Source of the DNA: Rubrivivax sp.
Lineage (GTDB): Bacteria > Pseudomonadota > Gammaproteobacteria > Burkholderiales > Burkholderiaceae_C
Assembly (NCBI GenBank): GCA_016707445.1
Contig: JADJHR010000005.1
Location: 186,001-250,000 of the forward strand
Length of the DNA: 64,000 nt
Reading direction: 5' to 3'
Shown: piece after piece, positions 52,886-61,904 of the stretch
Numbering within the stretch: the stretch's first letter is position 1
Layout of the letters: each line of letters starts with the position of its first letter
Position numbers and translations under genes: made by a program
Notes under the pieces: model-generated
Seen by the model: the letters and a program-made list of their open reading frames with translations, nothing else
The model's database searches: none
Told to the model about the DNA's origin: nothing

Positions 52886-55113
52886 AGACCACGGCCGCCG
52901 AGGCCCCGCAGGCTGCGGCCGCGATCGTCAGGCTCAGTGGCTCGGCCGCTGCGGTCGAGGAGGGCGCCGACGAGTTGCAGCGCGCGCGCGGTTTTGCGCA
53001 GCCGCTGCTGGCAGGCCAGCGGCTGGACACAGGCGAGGACGCGCTGGCGCATGCCGATGGGGTGGCCGCCATCCTGCGCAGCATCGGTGCGGCGCCGACC
53101 ATGCAGGCGGCGGCCTATCTGGTGTATGCCGGCGACTATCTGGCCCGGCCCGAAGAGGTGGTCAACCGGGCGTTCGGGCCGTCGTACGCCAGCCTCGTGA
53201 CGCTGACGCGCAAACTGGTGCAGATCCAGCGCGCCGTGCGCGATGCGCGGGTGGGCGACGAGCAGCGCGCGCTGCAGACCGAACGCGTGCGCAAGATGCT
53301 GCTGGCCTTCAGCCGCGACCTGCGCGTGGTGCTGCTGCGCCTGGCGTCACGGCTGCAGACCCTGCGCTACTTCGCGGCCAGCAAGCAGGACTGCCCGGCG
53401 GTGCTGGCGCTGGAGTCGCAGCAGGTGTTCGCGCCGCTGGCCAATCGACTGGGCATCTGGCAGATCAAGTGGGAGCTCGAAGACCTGGCGTTCCGCTTCC
53501 TCGACCCGCAGGCCTACCGGAAGGTGGCCGAACTGCTGGACGAAAAGCGCACCGAGCGTGAGCTCAGCGTCGAGCAGGCACGCCGGCGCCTGGCCGACTT
53601 GTTGCAGCAGTCGCACATCCCGGCCGACGTGCAGGGCCGGCCCAAACACCTTTACAGCATCTGGAAGAAGATGCAGGGCAAGCACCTGCCCTTCGAGCGC
53701 GTGCTCGACACGCGCGCCTTGCGCGTGATCGTCTCCGATGAGGTCGCGTGTTATGCCGTGCTGGCGCGTGTCCACGAGTCGCTGGTGCCGGTCGACGGCG
53801 AATTCGACGACTACATCGCGCGTCCCAAGCTCAACGGCTACCAGTCGCTGCATACGGTGGTGCTGGGTACCGACGGCCGCCCGCTGGAAGTGCAGATCCG
53901 CACACACGCGATGCACGAGCATGCCGAACATGGGGTGGCCGCGCACTGGATGTACAAGGAGGCCGGCGCGCGCGGCTACGCCGGTGTCAGCGCCAGCGGC
54001 GACTACGAGCAGCGCCTGGCCGACGCGCGCAAGGCCGTGCTGCGCGAACTGCTGGCCTGGGAGCGTGACTTCAGCGGCGGCCCGGCTGGCAACGCTGCGC
54101 TGCCGCAGGCCCGGCTCGACGACCGCATCTACGTCTTCACGCCGCAGGCCACCATCATCGACCTGCCGGCCGGCGGCACGCCGGTGGACTTCGCCTACGC
54201 GCTGCACACCGACCTGGGCCACCGCTGCCGCGGTGCCAAGGTCGACGGCGCGATGGTGCCGCTGAACACGCCGCTGCAGCATGGTCAGACGGTCGAGATC
54301 GTGGCCACCCGCGAGGGCGGTCCGTCGCTGGACTGGCTCAATCCCGACCTGGGCTACCTGCAAGGGGCCCGTTCGCGCGCCAAGGTGCGGGCCTGGTTCA
54401 ACGTGCAGGCCATGGGGGCGACCATCGCGCGTGGCCGTGAGCTGGTTGAAAAGCTGCTGCAGCGTGAGGGGCGCACCGCGCTCAAGCTCGATCACCTGGC
54501 TGACCAGCTGGGCTTCAAGTCGGCCGATGCCTTGTTCGAGGTGGTGGGCAAGGACGAGTATTCGCTGCGCAACATCGAGAACCTGCTGCGTCCGGCCACG
54601 CCGCCGGCAGCCGACGCCGACGCGGCGCTGATCAAGCGCTCGCGCAGCCAGGCCGGCGGCGGGGTGCTGGTGGTCGGCATGGGCTCGTTGATGACGACAC
54701 TGGCCCGTTGTTGCAGGCCGGCGCCGCCCGACCTGATCGGCGGCTTCGTCACCCGTGGCAAGGGCGTGGCCATCACCGCAGCGACTGCAGCAACTTTCGC
54801 CACATGGCGCAGCAGTACCCGGGCCGCGAGATCGAGGTGCAATGGGGCGGCGGCCAGCCGGACAAGCCGCCGGTCTATCCGCTGGACGTGGTCGTCGAGG
54901 CCGACGACCGACAGGGCCTGCTGCGCGACATCACCGAGTTGCTGAGCAAAGAGCGGCTCAACGTGACGGCCGTGAACTCACAGTCGCACAAGACTGCCGG
55001 TGGGCCGATGGCGCGCATGGTATTCACCGTCGAAGCCGAGAGTGCTGTCCGCATCGCGCAGGCCCTGCGCCAGTGCCAGGCTGCCCGGCGTGCGGCATGC
55101 CCGGCGCCGATAG
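52882..55113 (+). CDS. relA: GTP pyrophosphokinase RelA, two frame errors
   Basis: The protein makes (p)ppGpp during amino-acid starvation. The N-terminal hydrolase domain is degenerate: the HD pair is replaced in AAYLVYAGDYLARPEEVV. The synthetase domain has the RelA-type acidic motif EFDDYIARPKLNGYQSLHTVVLG followed by VQIRTHAMHEHAEHGVAAHW; then a TGS domain (RIYVFTPQATIIDLPAGGTPVDFAYALHTDLGH). Near 54775 a base is missing: GVAIT should be GVAIHRSDCSNFRH. Near 55079 an extra G is present: after correction the end reads RQCQLPGVRHARRR, stop TAG at 55111. The result is about 743 residues. The ACT domain is PLDVVVEADDRQGLLRDITELLS. Confidence 0.9.
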
Positions 55114-55269
55114 TCTGCAGGCCCTGGCAACGTTCGGGAAAACGTCACGCGGGGCCGCTGCACGCCGAGAGTCGAAAGCCCAAGTTTCTGGCGGACTGAT
55201 CGAACACATAGGGCAGCGCCGTCGAGCCTGCGGCTACGCTTACGGTTGCTTGCAATTAGGAACTTCATC

Positions 55270-56166
55270 GTGGAACTGACGAACACCCCTGCGCGCCCCG
55301 CCGCCCTCAAGACCTTGCTCTGCCTGGCCACGCTTGCGGCTGCCGCAGGTGCGCACTCGACGCCGACCGCCCTGGCGCCGCTGTACGCGGGCAGTTTTGC
55401 GCCCGGTACCGGATCCGATGCCCGCTTCGTGCAGATCGACCCCAACTGGCACGGCAGCAGCGTGCTCTGGACCGAGCCCGTCAACGTGAACACCCCTGGC
55501 TATTACGGCAGCGGGGTAGCAATCGGGACCTTCGGCTGGGGAACCGGTCTTTGGGGCCGGGCCGATTGGGATTTGATCCAGGCGACGGCGGCCGGAAGCG
55601 GCGGCCCGGGTGCCCCCACCATCGTCAATCAGTGGACGGGGCAGGTGAGCAGCATCAACTACGCCAACCCCTGCTACAACAATGCCTACTCGGGCACCTG
55701 GGGCCCGGCGGCGGCGCTGCCTTTCGATGCCGGCGCCTGCGGCGCCAACCCCGGCAACTGGACCTCGCATTTCAGCGGCTTTGTGCGCGTCACCGAGGCC
55801 AGCCTCTACAACTTCAGCGTGTTGTACGACGATGGTTTTTTCTTTCGCCTGATCGGCGAAGGCGGCCAGACGCTGGAGATCGGCAAGGACTTTCTGAATT
55901 CCCGTGATCGCCTCGGCTTTGCCGGCGACTTGGACCTGTCGGTCGGCCTGTATGGATTCGAGCTGGGCAGCTGGAACCGACTGGAAGCCGGCGTGGTCGA
56001 TCTGCGCTGGTCACGCGATGAAGGTACGACGTGGACGCCGGTGCCGACGACGAACCTGGTGCCGGGCAGCGCCGTTGACGAGCCTGCACTGCCTTTGCTG
56101 CTGGTCGCGGCATTGGCGGCGGCGCTGGCCGTGCGCCGGCGACCGGCCGGACCGATCGGGGCGTGA
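55270..56166 (+). CDS. Secreted protein with PEP-CTERM-like C-terminus, PA14-like region
   Basis: This 298-residue protein has an N-terminal signal peptide (LLCLATLAAAAGAHS) and a C-terminal tripartite tail: VDEP, hydrophobic ALPLLLVAALAAALAV and RRRP. This resembles the PEP-CTERM sorting signal, which is usually VPEP, so it may be cut by exosortase. The middle GFVRVTEASLYNFSVLYDDGFFFRLIGEGGQTLEIG resembles PA14/fibro-slime carbohydrate-binding segments. It is first in the exopolysaccharide operon, overlaps the next start and has its own GTG start with taggaa ribosome-binding site. The family assignment is tentative. Confidence 0.6.
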   Translation: MELTNTPARPAALKTLLCLATLAAAAGAHSTPTALAPLYAGSFAPGTGSDARFVQIDPNWHGSSVLWTEPVNVNTPGYYGSGVAIGTFGWGTGLWGRADWDLIQATAAGSGGPGAPTIVNQWTGQVSSINYANPCYNNAYSGTWGPAAALPFDAGACGANPGNWTSHFSGFVRVTEASLYNFSVLYDDGFFFRLIGEGGQTLEIGKDFLNSRDRLGFAGDLDLSVGLYGFELGSWNRLEAGVVDLRWSRDEGTTWTPVPTTNLVPGSAVDEPALPLLLVAALAAALAVRRRPAGPIGA

Positions 56167-56630
56167 GGGCTCCGCGACCCGGGCCGGGCCAACACGCCCG
56201 GCCCAGCGCGGCCAGCAGCGATCGCCTGCCGACGCTTCAGCCCAAACCGTCCCTGCGCAGACTTTGGCAGCGACGACTGGTGCACGGTGCGCTGATCGTG
56301 TTCGGCTGGTGGCTGTTCTTCTGGAGCTGGCAGCGTGTCACTGCCGACCGTCCTGAGCTTGGTGAATTGCGGCTGCTGATGCTGGCCGCCGTACTGGTGG
56401 TGCCCATCCTGACGCTGTCGTGGGTGGCGCACAACGTCGGCATCCATCGGCGCAAGGGGCCGCGGCGGGCTGTCCGCACGGTGCCGCTGGCCTACGAGCT
56501 TGACTTCAACGGCAGGCACATCGTGGCCGACTGGCCGTGCCTGGCGTCGGCGCGCCGCATCGACATCCTGGTCGAGGGCGACGCCAAGCGCTTTGTCGAA
56601 TCGCCCGCATCGCCGCGGGTGTTGCCCTGA
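56163..56630 (+). CDS. PgaD-like membrane protein
   Basis: This 155-residue protein has two hydrophobic segments (LVHGALIVFGWWLFFWSWQRV and LRLLMLAAVLVVPILTLSWVAHNVGIHRRKGPRR). Its size, the WW-F-x-W pattern and the position before a GT2 synthase fit PgaD, the accessory protein of poly-beta-1,6-N-acetylglucosamine synthases, which is regulated by cyclic-di-GMP. The GTG start overlaps the previous stop by 4 bp, and the stop overlaps the next start by 1 bp. Confidence 0.7.
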   Translation: MRAPRPGPGQHARPSAASSDRLPTLQPKPSLRRLWQRRLVHGALIVFGWWLFFWSWQRVTADRPELGELRLLMLAAVLVVPILTLSWVAHNVGIHRRKGPRRAVRTVPLAYELDFNGRHIVADWPCLASARRIDILVEGDAKRFVESPASPRVLP

Positions 56631-57895
56631 TGATCGAATCCTGGTTGTTGCAGATCCAGCTGTCCTGGCCCTACGAATGGGTGCTGGCCTTCTTTGCGGC
56701 CTACCCCATCGTGACCAGCATCATGTGGATGCTGACCGCTTTGATCTTTCGCTGGCGCTGGGAGAACGCCAGCGCGCCCGACGAGGCGCGCGCCGACGAA
56801 CGCCTGCCCTTCGTCAGCGTGCTGGTGCCGGCGCACAACGAAGAGGCGGTGATTCGGCGCTCGGTGTCGGCCATGCTGCGCCTGGACTATCCGGCCTTTG
56901 AGGTCATCGTGATCGACGATGGCTCGACCGACGGCACGGTGGCCGCGCTGGAGCCGCTGATGGCCGATGCGCGCCTGCGCATCGTTCGCAAGCCGGCCAA
57001 CGAAGGCAAGGCGATGGCACTGAACGATGCGCTGCCGTTGTCGCGCGGCGAGATCCTGATGGGCCTGGACGCCGATGCCGAACCCGACCCGATGATGCTG
57101 CGCTACATCGTGCCGCACTTCGATTCGCCGCGCGTGGCCGCCGTCACCGGCAACCCGCGCGTGCGCAACGCCGGCAGCTTCCTGGCACGGCTGCAGGCGG
57201 TCGAGTTCTCGTCCATCATCAGCTTGCTGCGCCGCGCACAGCGCGTGTGGGGGCGCATCGTCACGGTCTCGGGCGTGGTCGCGGCACTTCGTCGCAGTGC
57301 GGTCTATGACGTCGGTGGCTACAGCCCCAACATGCCCACCGAGGACATCGAACTGACCTGGAAGCTGCAGAAGCGCCACTACGACGTGCGCTATGAGCCG
57401 CGCGCCATCTGCTGGATGACGGTGCCGCTAAGCTACCGCGGCCTGTGGCATCAGCGCCTGCGCTGGGCGCGCGGACTGGCCCAGGTGCTGCGCAAGCATG
57501 TCGACGTGCTGGGCACCTGGAACTGCCGCCGCCTGTGGCCGGTGTTCCTGGAGTCGTCGCTGTCCATTCTGTGGTCGGTGTGCTTCGTCTTCCTGGCCTC
57601 GCTGTGGACCCTGTCCTATTCGGTCGGCCTGCCCCCCATCGGGGCGTCGCCGATTCCCAACCTGTGGGGCATGGCGATCGCCACGCTGTGCCTGGTGCAG
57701 CTGCTGACGGGTGTGCTGATCGACCGCCGCTACGACCCCGGCATCGTGCGCTACCTGCCCTATGCCGTGTGGTACCCGATCGTCTACTGGGCCTTTCTGG
57801 CGTTGACTACGGTGGCGGCCTTGCCGCACCTGTTTCGCAAGCCGGCAAAGCAGGCCGTGCGCTGGACGACGGCGCGCGTGGGGCGCGCATCGTGA
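56630..57895 (+). CDS. PgaC/IcaA-type family 2 glycosyltransferase
   Basis: This 421-residue processive polysaccharide synthase contains the GT2 motifs VLVPAHNEEAV, IDDGSTDGT, DADAEPDPMM (DxD), TEDIELTWKLQ (TED) and QRLRWARGLAQVL (QxxRW). One hydrophobic segment precedes and three follow the catalytic domain. It resembles PgaC, which polymerises N-acetylglucosamine across the inner membrane. The chain identity is unknown. The start overlaps the stop of the PgaD-like gene by one base, and the stop overlaps the next gene. Confidence 0.88.
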   Translation: MIESWLLQIQLSWPYEWVLAFFAAYPIVTSIMWMLTALIFRWRWENASAPDEARADERLPFVSVLVPAHNEEAVIRRSVSAMLRLDYPAFEVIVIDDGSTDGTVAALEPLMADARLRIVRKPANEGKAMALNDALPLSRGEILMGLDADAEPDPMMLRYIVPHFDSPRVAAVTGNPRVRNAGSFLARLQAVEFSSIISLLRRAQRVWGRIVTVSGVVAALRRSAVYDVGGYSPNMPTEDIELTWKLQKRHYDVRYEPRAICWMTVPLSYRGLWHQRLRWARGLAQVLRKHVDVLGTWNCRRLWPVFLESSLSILWSVCFVFLASLWTLSYSVGLPPIGASPIPNLWGMAIATLCLVQLLTGVLIDRRYDPGIVRYLPYAVWYPIVYWAFLALTTVAALPHLFRKPAKQAVRWTTARVGRAS

Positions 57896-59628
57896 TGCGG
57901 CGAACTGTGGGTGCGGCGACCGTGGCGCTGGGCCTGTGGCTGGCCGCCACGGGAGCCGTGGTTGCTGCGGATGCCGTTGTCCAGAGCGCGTCGGGCGGAC
58001 TGCTCAACCAGGCCCGCACGGCCACCGAGCGGCGGGATCACGACGCCGCCTTGCGCGCCTATGCACAGTTGTTGAGCCAGCGGCCCGCTGACGTCGACCT
58101 GCTGATCGAAGCCGCCCGCGTCAACGGTTTTGCCGACCGCAATGCCGAATCGGCGCGCCTGTACCGGCAGGCGCTGGCCCTGGCACCGCAGCGCCGGGCC
58201 GACATCGTGCCGTCGCTGGCCTGGCAAAGCCTGTGGAGCGGTGCGGCCGCCGACGCCGAAGCCTTGTTCACCGAACTGTCTGCAGCCCCAGGCGCTGCCC
58301 GCGTCGACGCGCTCGACGGGCTGGGACAGGCGCGGCAGGCGCGCGGCGACCAGGCCGGCGCACTGCTGGCCTTTCGTCAGGCCCATGCCCTGGCGCCCGA
58401 TTCGTTGCGACTGCAGCGCCGGCTGGCGATGTCGCTGCTGTGGAATGGGTTCGAGGATCAGGCCATCACCGAGCTGCAGGCGCTGCTGCGCCGTGAGCCT
58501 GGCGACCGTGACCTGGCCTGGGCGTTGGCCAACGCGCGCAACTTTGCCGGCAACCACCGCGCCGCCTTGCGCGATTTCCTGCGCCAGTCGGCACCGGTGC
58601 ACCCCGGTGAGCGCGCCGACCTGGCACGGGCCTGGCGCTGGGCCGGTTACGAAGACCGGGCCTGGCCATTGCTGGCCGGGGCCACCGATGCCGAAGCCGT
58701 CTGGCTGCGCGACTGGCGCGTCTGGCGCGAACTTGCGCCGTTCGGCTATGCCACGGTCGAGCGTGCCGAAGACCGTGATGCGCTGGTGGCGCGCGCGGCG
58801 GTGCTCGGGGGCGGCTGGCATCCAGCGCCTGGCTCGACTTTCGATGTGCAGCTGCGCCGCCTGTCGCTGGTCGATCCGCTGGGCGACCCGCGGGCGACGC
58901 AGCTGCAGGCCAGTTACCGTTGGCGGCTGGGCCAGGCCACCGATGCTGCGGGCACCTTCTGGCCCAGCGTGGCATTGCGGGCTCATCATTTCGACGACTG
59001 GAGTCCGGTGACGGCCTCGGCCCGCGTGACCTGGGTGCCGCACGATCGCTGGCGTGTCGATGCCGAGGCCACGCGCGAGCTGGTGGAGACCCCGCGTGCG
59101 GTGGCCAACCGGGTGACGGTCGACGTGGTGTCGGCCGGTGTCGAACACCGGCCGGATGCGCAGTGGCTGCTGGCGGGCGCCGTGGCCTTGCTGCGCTTCG
59201 ACGACGGCAATGCGCGGCTGCGAATGAACGGCCGCGTCGAACGCCGGCTGTGGTCACGGCCGCATGTGGCCCTGGGCCTGGAGGCCAGCGGCTTCGACCG
59301 TGTCGAGACGGCCACCGTGCATGAGCGCGGTTACTGGAACCCGCGTCGTTATGCAGAAGCCCGCGTGTACACCACGGTCAGCCATGAGATGAGGCGCTTC
59401 GACCTGCAGGCCAAGCTGGCGCTGGGTGCCTCGAGCGAGACCGACAACGCGGGCAATGTCAGCCATGGGCATCCGCACCTGTGGGAGCTGGGGCTGGGCT
59501 GGGACGTCAGCCCCGGACTCAGGCTGCGGCTGGCGCTGGGCGGCGCGGGGCAGGGCGCCGGCCTTGGCGGTGGCGGTTCGGGCTACTGGCGGCGCTACGT
59601 CAACCTCAGCCTCAACGTCTGGCACTGA
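57895..59628 (+). CDS. TPR plus outer-membrane beta-barrel protein, PgaA-like
   Basis: This protein of about 577 residues has a signal peptide (VGAATVALGLWLAATGAVVAADA), tetratricopeptide-like helices to about residue 270 (for example AALRAYAQLLSQRPADVDLLIEAARVN) and a C-terminal half rich in alternating beta strands ending in ...YWRRYVNLSLNVWH, a terminal aromatic as in outer-membrane barrels. This is the arrangement of PgaA, the exporter of polymers made by PgaC/PgaD. It is last in the operon. GTG 57892 is an alternative start. The stop sits at the beginning of a tandem repeat. Confidence 0.75.
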   Translation: MRRTVGAATVALGLWLAATGAVVAADAVVQSASGGLLNQARTATERRDHDAALRAYAQLLSQRPADVDLLIEAARVNGFADRNAESARLYRQALALAPQRRADIVPSLAWQSLWSGAAADAEALFTELSAAPGAARVDALDGLGQARQARGDQAGALLAFRQAHALAPDSLRLQRRLAMSLLWNGFEDQAITELQALLRREPGDRDLAWALANARNFAGNHRAALRDFLRQSAPVHPGERADLARAWRWAGYEDRAWPLLAGATDAEAVWLRDWRVWRELAPFGYATVERAEDRDALVARAAVLGGGWHPAPGSTFDVQLRRLSLVDPLGDPRATQLQASYRWRLGQATDAAGTFWPSVALRAHHFDDWSPVTASARVTWVPHDRWRVDAEATRELVETPRAVANRVTVDVVSAGVEHRPDAQWLLAGAVALLRFDDGNARLRMNGRVERRLWSRPHVALGLEASGFDRVETATVHERGYWNPRRYAEARVYTTVSHEMRRFDLQAKLALGASSETDNAGNVSHGHPHLWELGLGWDVSPGLRLRLALGGAGQGAGLGGGGSGYWRRYVNLSLNVWH

Positions 59629-59785
59629 GGCGGGACGCAAGGGTCCGGAAGGAGCCTTGCGCCAGCCGAAGGCCGCCGCGCGATTTCACGCGCGAAGGCT
59701 GAGGCGGGACGCGTGCCGGAAGGAGCCTTGCGCCAGCCGAAGGCCGCCGCGCGATTTCACGCGCGAAGGCTGAGGCTTCGCGCCG
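59626..59785. repeat. Tandem repeat of 71-74 bp, two copies plus a partial
   Basis: The unit tgaggcgggacgc...ggaaggagccttgcgcc...gcgatttcacgcgcgaaggc starts at 59626 (the stop of the TPR gene), again at 59700, and a third start of the motif (tgaggc) is at 59771. Units 1 and 2 differ mainly by a small insertion near the start. Each unit contains an imperfect hairpin, gccgccgcgcg-attt-cacgcgcgaaggc. It may be a REP-like element or transcription terminator. It is non-coding as far as I can see. Confidence 0.75.
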
Positions 59786-59856
59786 GGAAATTCCCCAGCG
59801 GCGGGCCCAGGGCCGGCTTCTAGAATGGGACCGACCCTTTCCAGGAGTTCGCCCGC

Positions 59857-60438
59857 ATGCCCACTTCCCGCCGCAGACCGGCCAAAGGCTCCGATTCGCC
59901 TGCCGGCGGCAAGCGCACGCTGAAGAAGTACCCGAACCGGCGCCTGTACGACACCCAGACCAGCAGCTACATCACGCTGGCCGACGTCAAACGCATGGTG
60001 CTGGCCGACGAAGACTTCGAGGTGCGCGACGCCAAGTCCGGCGAAGAGATCACGCGCAGCATCCTGCTGCAGATCATCCTCGAGGAAGAATCGGGCGGCG
60101 TGCCAATGTTCAGCACCGAGACGTTGGCGCAAATCATCCGCTACTACGGCCACGCCATGCAGGGCATGATGGGCGTGTTCATGGACAACAACCTGCGTGC
60201 GTTCGTCGAGCTGCAGGGCCGTCTGACGTCGCAGGGCAAGGGGCTGTACGACCCCAAGGCCTTCACGCCGGAACTGTGGACACAGTTCCTGGGCGGCCAG
60301 ACGCCGCTGATGCAGAACCTGATGGGCCCCTACCTCGAGCAGAGCAAGGCCATGTTCGATCGCCTGCAAGAGCAGCTGAAAAAGGGCGCGCTGTTCCCCG
60401 GCGTACCTGGGTTCCCGGTCGGGTCCGACGACCAGTAA
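59857..60438 (+). CDS. phaR: Polyhydroxyalkanoate synthesis regulator PhaR
   Basis: This 193-residue protein starts in a basic stretch and contains the PHB/PHA accumulation regulator DNA-binding domain, RTLKKYPNRRLYDTQTSSYITLADVKRMV, followed by the second conserved domain ETLAQIIRYYGHAMQGMMGVFMDNNLRAFVELQ. PhaR binds PHB and represses phasin and its own gene. The length is normal. A TTTCCAGGAG ribosome-binding site precedes the ATG. Confidence 0.94.
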   Translation: MPTSRRRPAKGSDSPAGGKRTLKKYPNRRLYDTQTSSYITLADVKRMVLADEDFEVRDAKSGEEITRSILLQIILEEESGGVPMFSTETLAQIIRYYGHAMQGMMGVFMDNNLRAFVELQGRLTSQGKGLYDPKAFTPELWTQFLGGQTPLMQNLMGPYLEQSKAMFDRLQEQLKKGALFPGVPGFPVGSDDQ

Positions 60439-60484
60439 GCCGCACGCGCTGCGGGTGCCGCCGGCGATCGCCGACAATTCGCCG

Positions 60485-61886
60485 ATGGATTCTCCAGTCA
60501 TGGGCCGCGCGCCCACCGTCGGTTTCGTCAGCCTGGGCTGCCCCAAGGCCCTGACCGATTCCGAACTCATCCTCACGCAGCTGCGTGCCGAAGGCTACGA
60601 GACCAGCAAGACCTTTGCCGGCGCCGACCTGGTGATCGTCAACACCTGCGGCTTCATCGACGATGCCGTCAAGGAAAGCCTGGACACCATCGGCGAGGCG
60701 CTGGCCGAGAACGGCAAGGTCATCGTCACCGGCTGCCTGGGCGCCAAGGCCGGTGCGGGCGGCGGCAAGCTGGTGAGCCAGGTCCACCCCAAGGTACTGG
60801 CCGTCACCGGCCCGCATGCCACGCAGGAAGTGATGGACGCGGTGCACCTGCACGTGCCCAAGCCGCACGACCCCTTCGTCGACCTGGTGCCCGCAGCGCG
60901 CGCCGAGTTTCGCGGTGTGGCCGGCATCAAGCTGACGCCACGCCACTACGCCTACTTGAAGATCAGCGAGGGCTGCAACCACCGATGCAGCTTCTGCATC
61001 ATCCCCAGCCTGCGTGGCGACCTGGTGTCGCGGCCGATCGGCGACGTGCTGAACGAGGCCCGCGCCTTGTTCGAATCGGGCGTGAAGGAATTGCTGGTCG
61101 TCAGCCAGGACACCAGCGCCTACGGCGTCGACCTGAAGTACCGCACCGGCTTCTGGGACGGCAAGCCGGTCAAGACGCGGCTGTTCGAGCTGTGCGAGGC
61201 GCTGGGCCACGCTGGCCGAAGCGCACGGCGCCTGGGTGCGGCTGCACTACGTGTATCCATATCCGCACGTCGACGACATCCTGCCGCTGATGGCCGAAGG
61301 GCGCGTGCTGCCCTACCTGGACGTGCCTTTCCAGCATGCCCATCCGGACATGCTCAAGCGCATGAAGCGCCCGGCCAGTGGTGAGCGCAACCTCGAGCGG
61401 CTGGCGCGCTGGCGCGAGCTGTGCCCGCAGATCGTCGTGCGCTCGACCTTCATCGCCGGCTTCCCCGGCGAGACCGAGGCCGAATTCGAGACCCTGCTCG
61501 ACTTCATGCGCGAAGCTCAGATCGACCGTGCCGGCTGCTTCGCCTATTCACCGGTGGACGGCGCCGCAGCCAATGCGCTGGCGGGCCAGCTGCCACAGGC
61601 CGAGCGTGAGGCGCGCCGCGCGCGCTTCATGGCCGTGGCCGAGGCAGTGTCCGCCGCCAAGCTGCAGCGCCGCATCGGCGCCAGCATGCAGGTGCTGGTC
61701 GACAGCGCGCCGTCGCTGGGGCGCAAGGGCGGCCGCGGCCGCAGCTATGCCGACGCGCCCGAGATCGACGGCAGCGTTCGACTGCTGCCGCCCGAAAAGG
61801 CGTCTCGAACGCTGAAGGCGGGAGAGTTCACCCGCGTGCGCATCGTCGCCGCCGAAGGCCATGACCTGGTCGGCACGCCGATCTGA
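60485..61886 (+). CDS. rimO: Ribosomal protein S12 methylthiotransferase RimO, one frame error
   Basis: RimO methylthiolates Asp89 of ribosomal protein S12. The UPF0004 domain is GFVSLGCPKALTDSELILTQL with Cys and NTCGFIDDA, and the radical SAM motif is ISEGCNHRCSFCIIPSLRG. The frame is broken at about 61207: an extra C in gctgggccacgctgg converts EALGTLAEAHGAWVRLHYVYPYPHVDDI into EALGHAGRSARR. Restored, the rest runs to 61886 with TRAM-domain end VRIVAAEGHDLVGTPI. The protein is about 466 residues. It follows phaR by 46 bp. Confidence 0.92.
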
Positions 61887-61904
61887 ACCCAAGCACCAAT
61901 TGCC

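Noticed and set aside
59626..59785. CRISPR array
   Set aside because: Units are contiguous tandem copies without spacers and with only two full copies.
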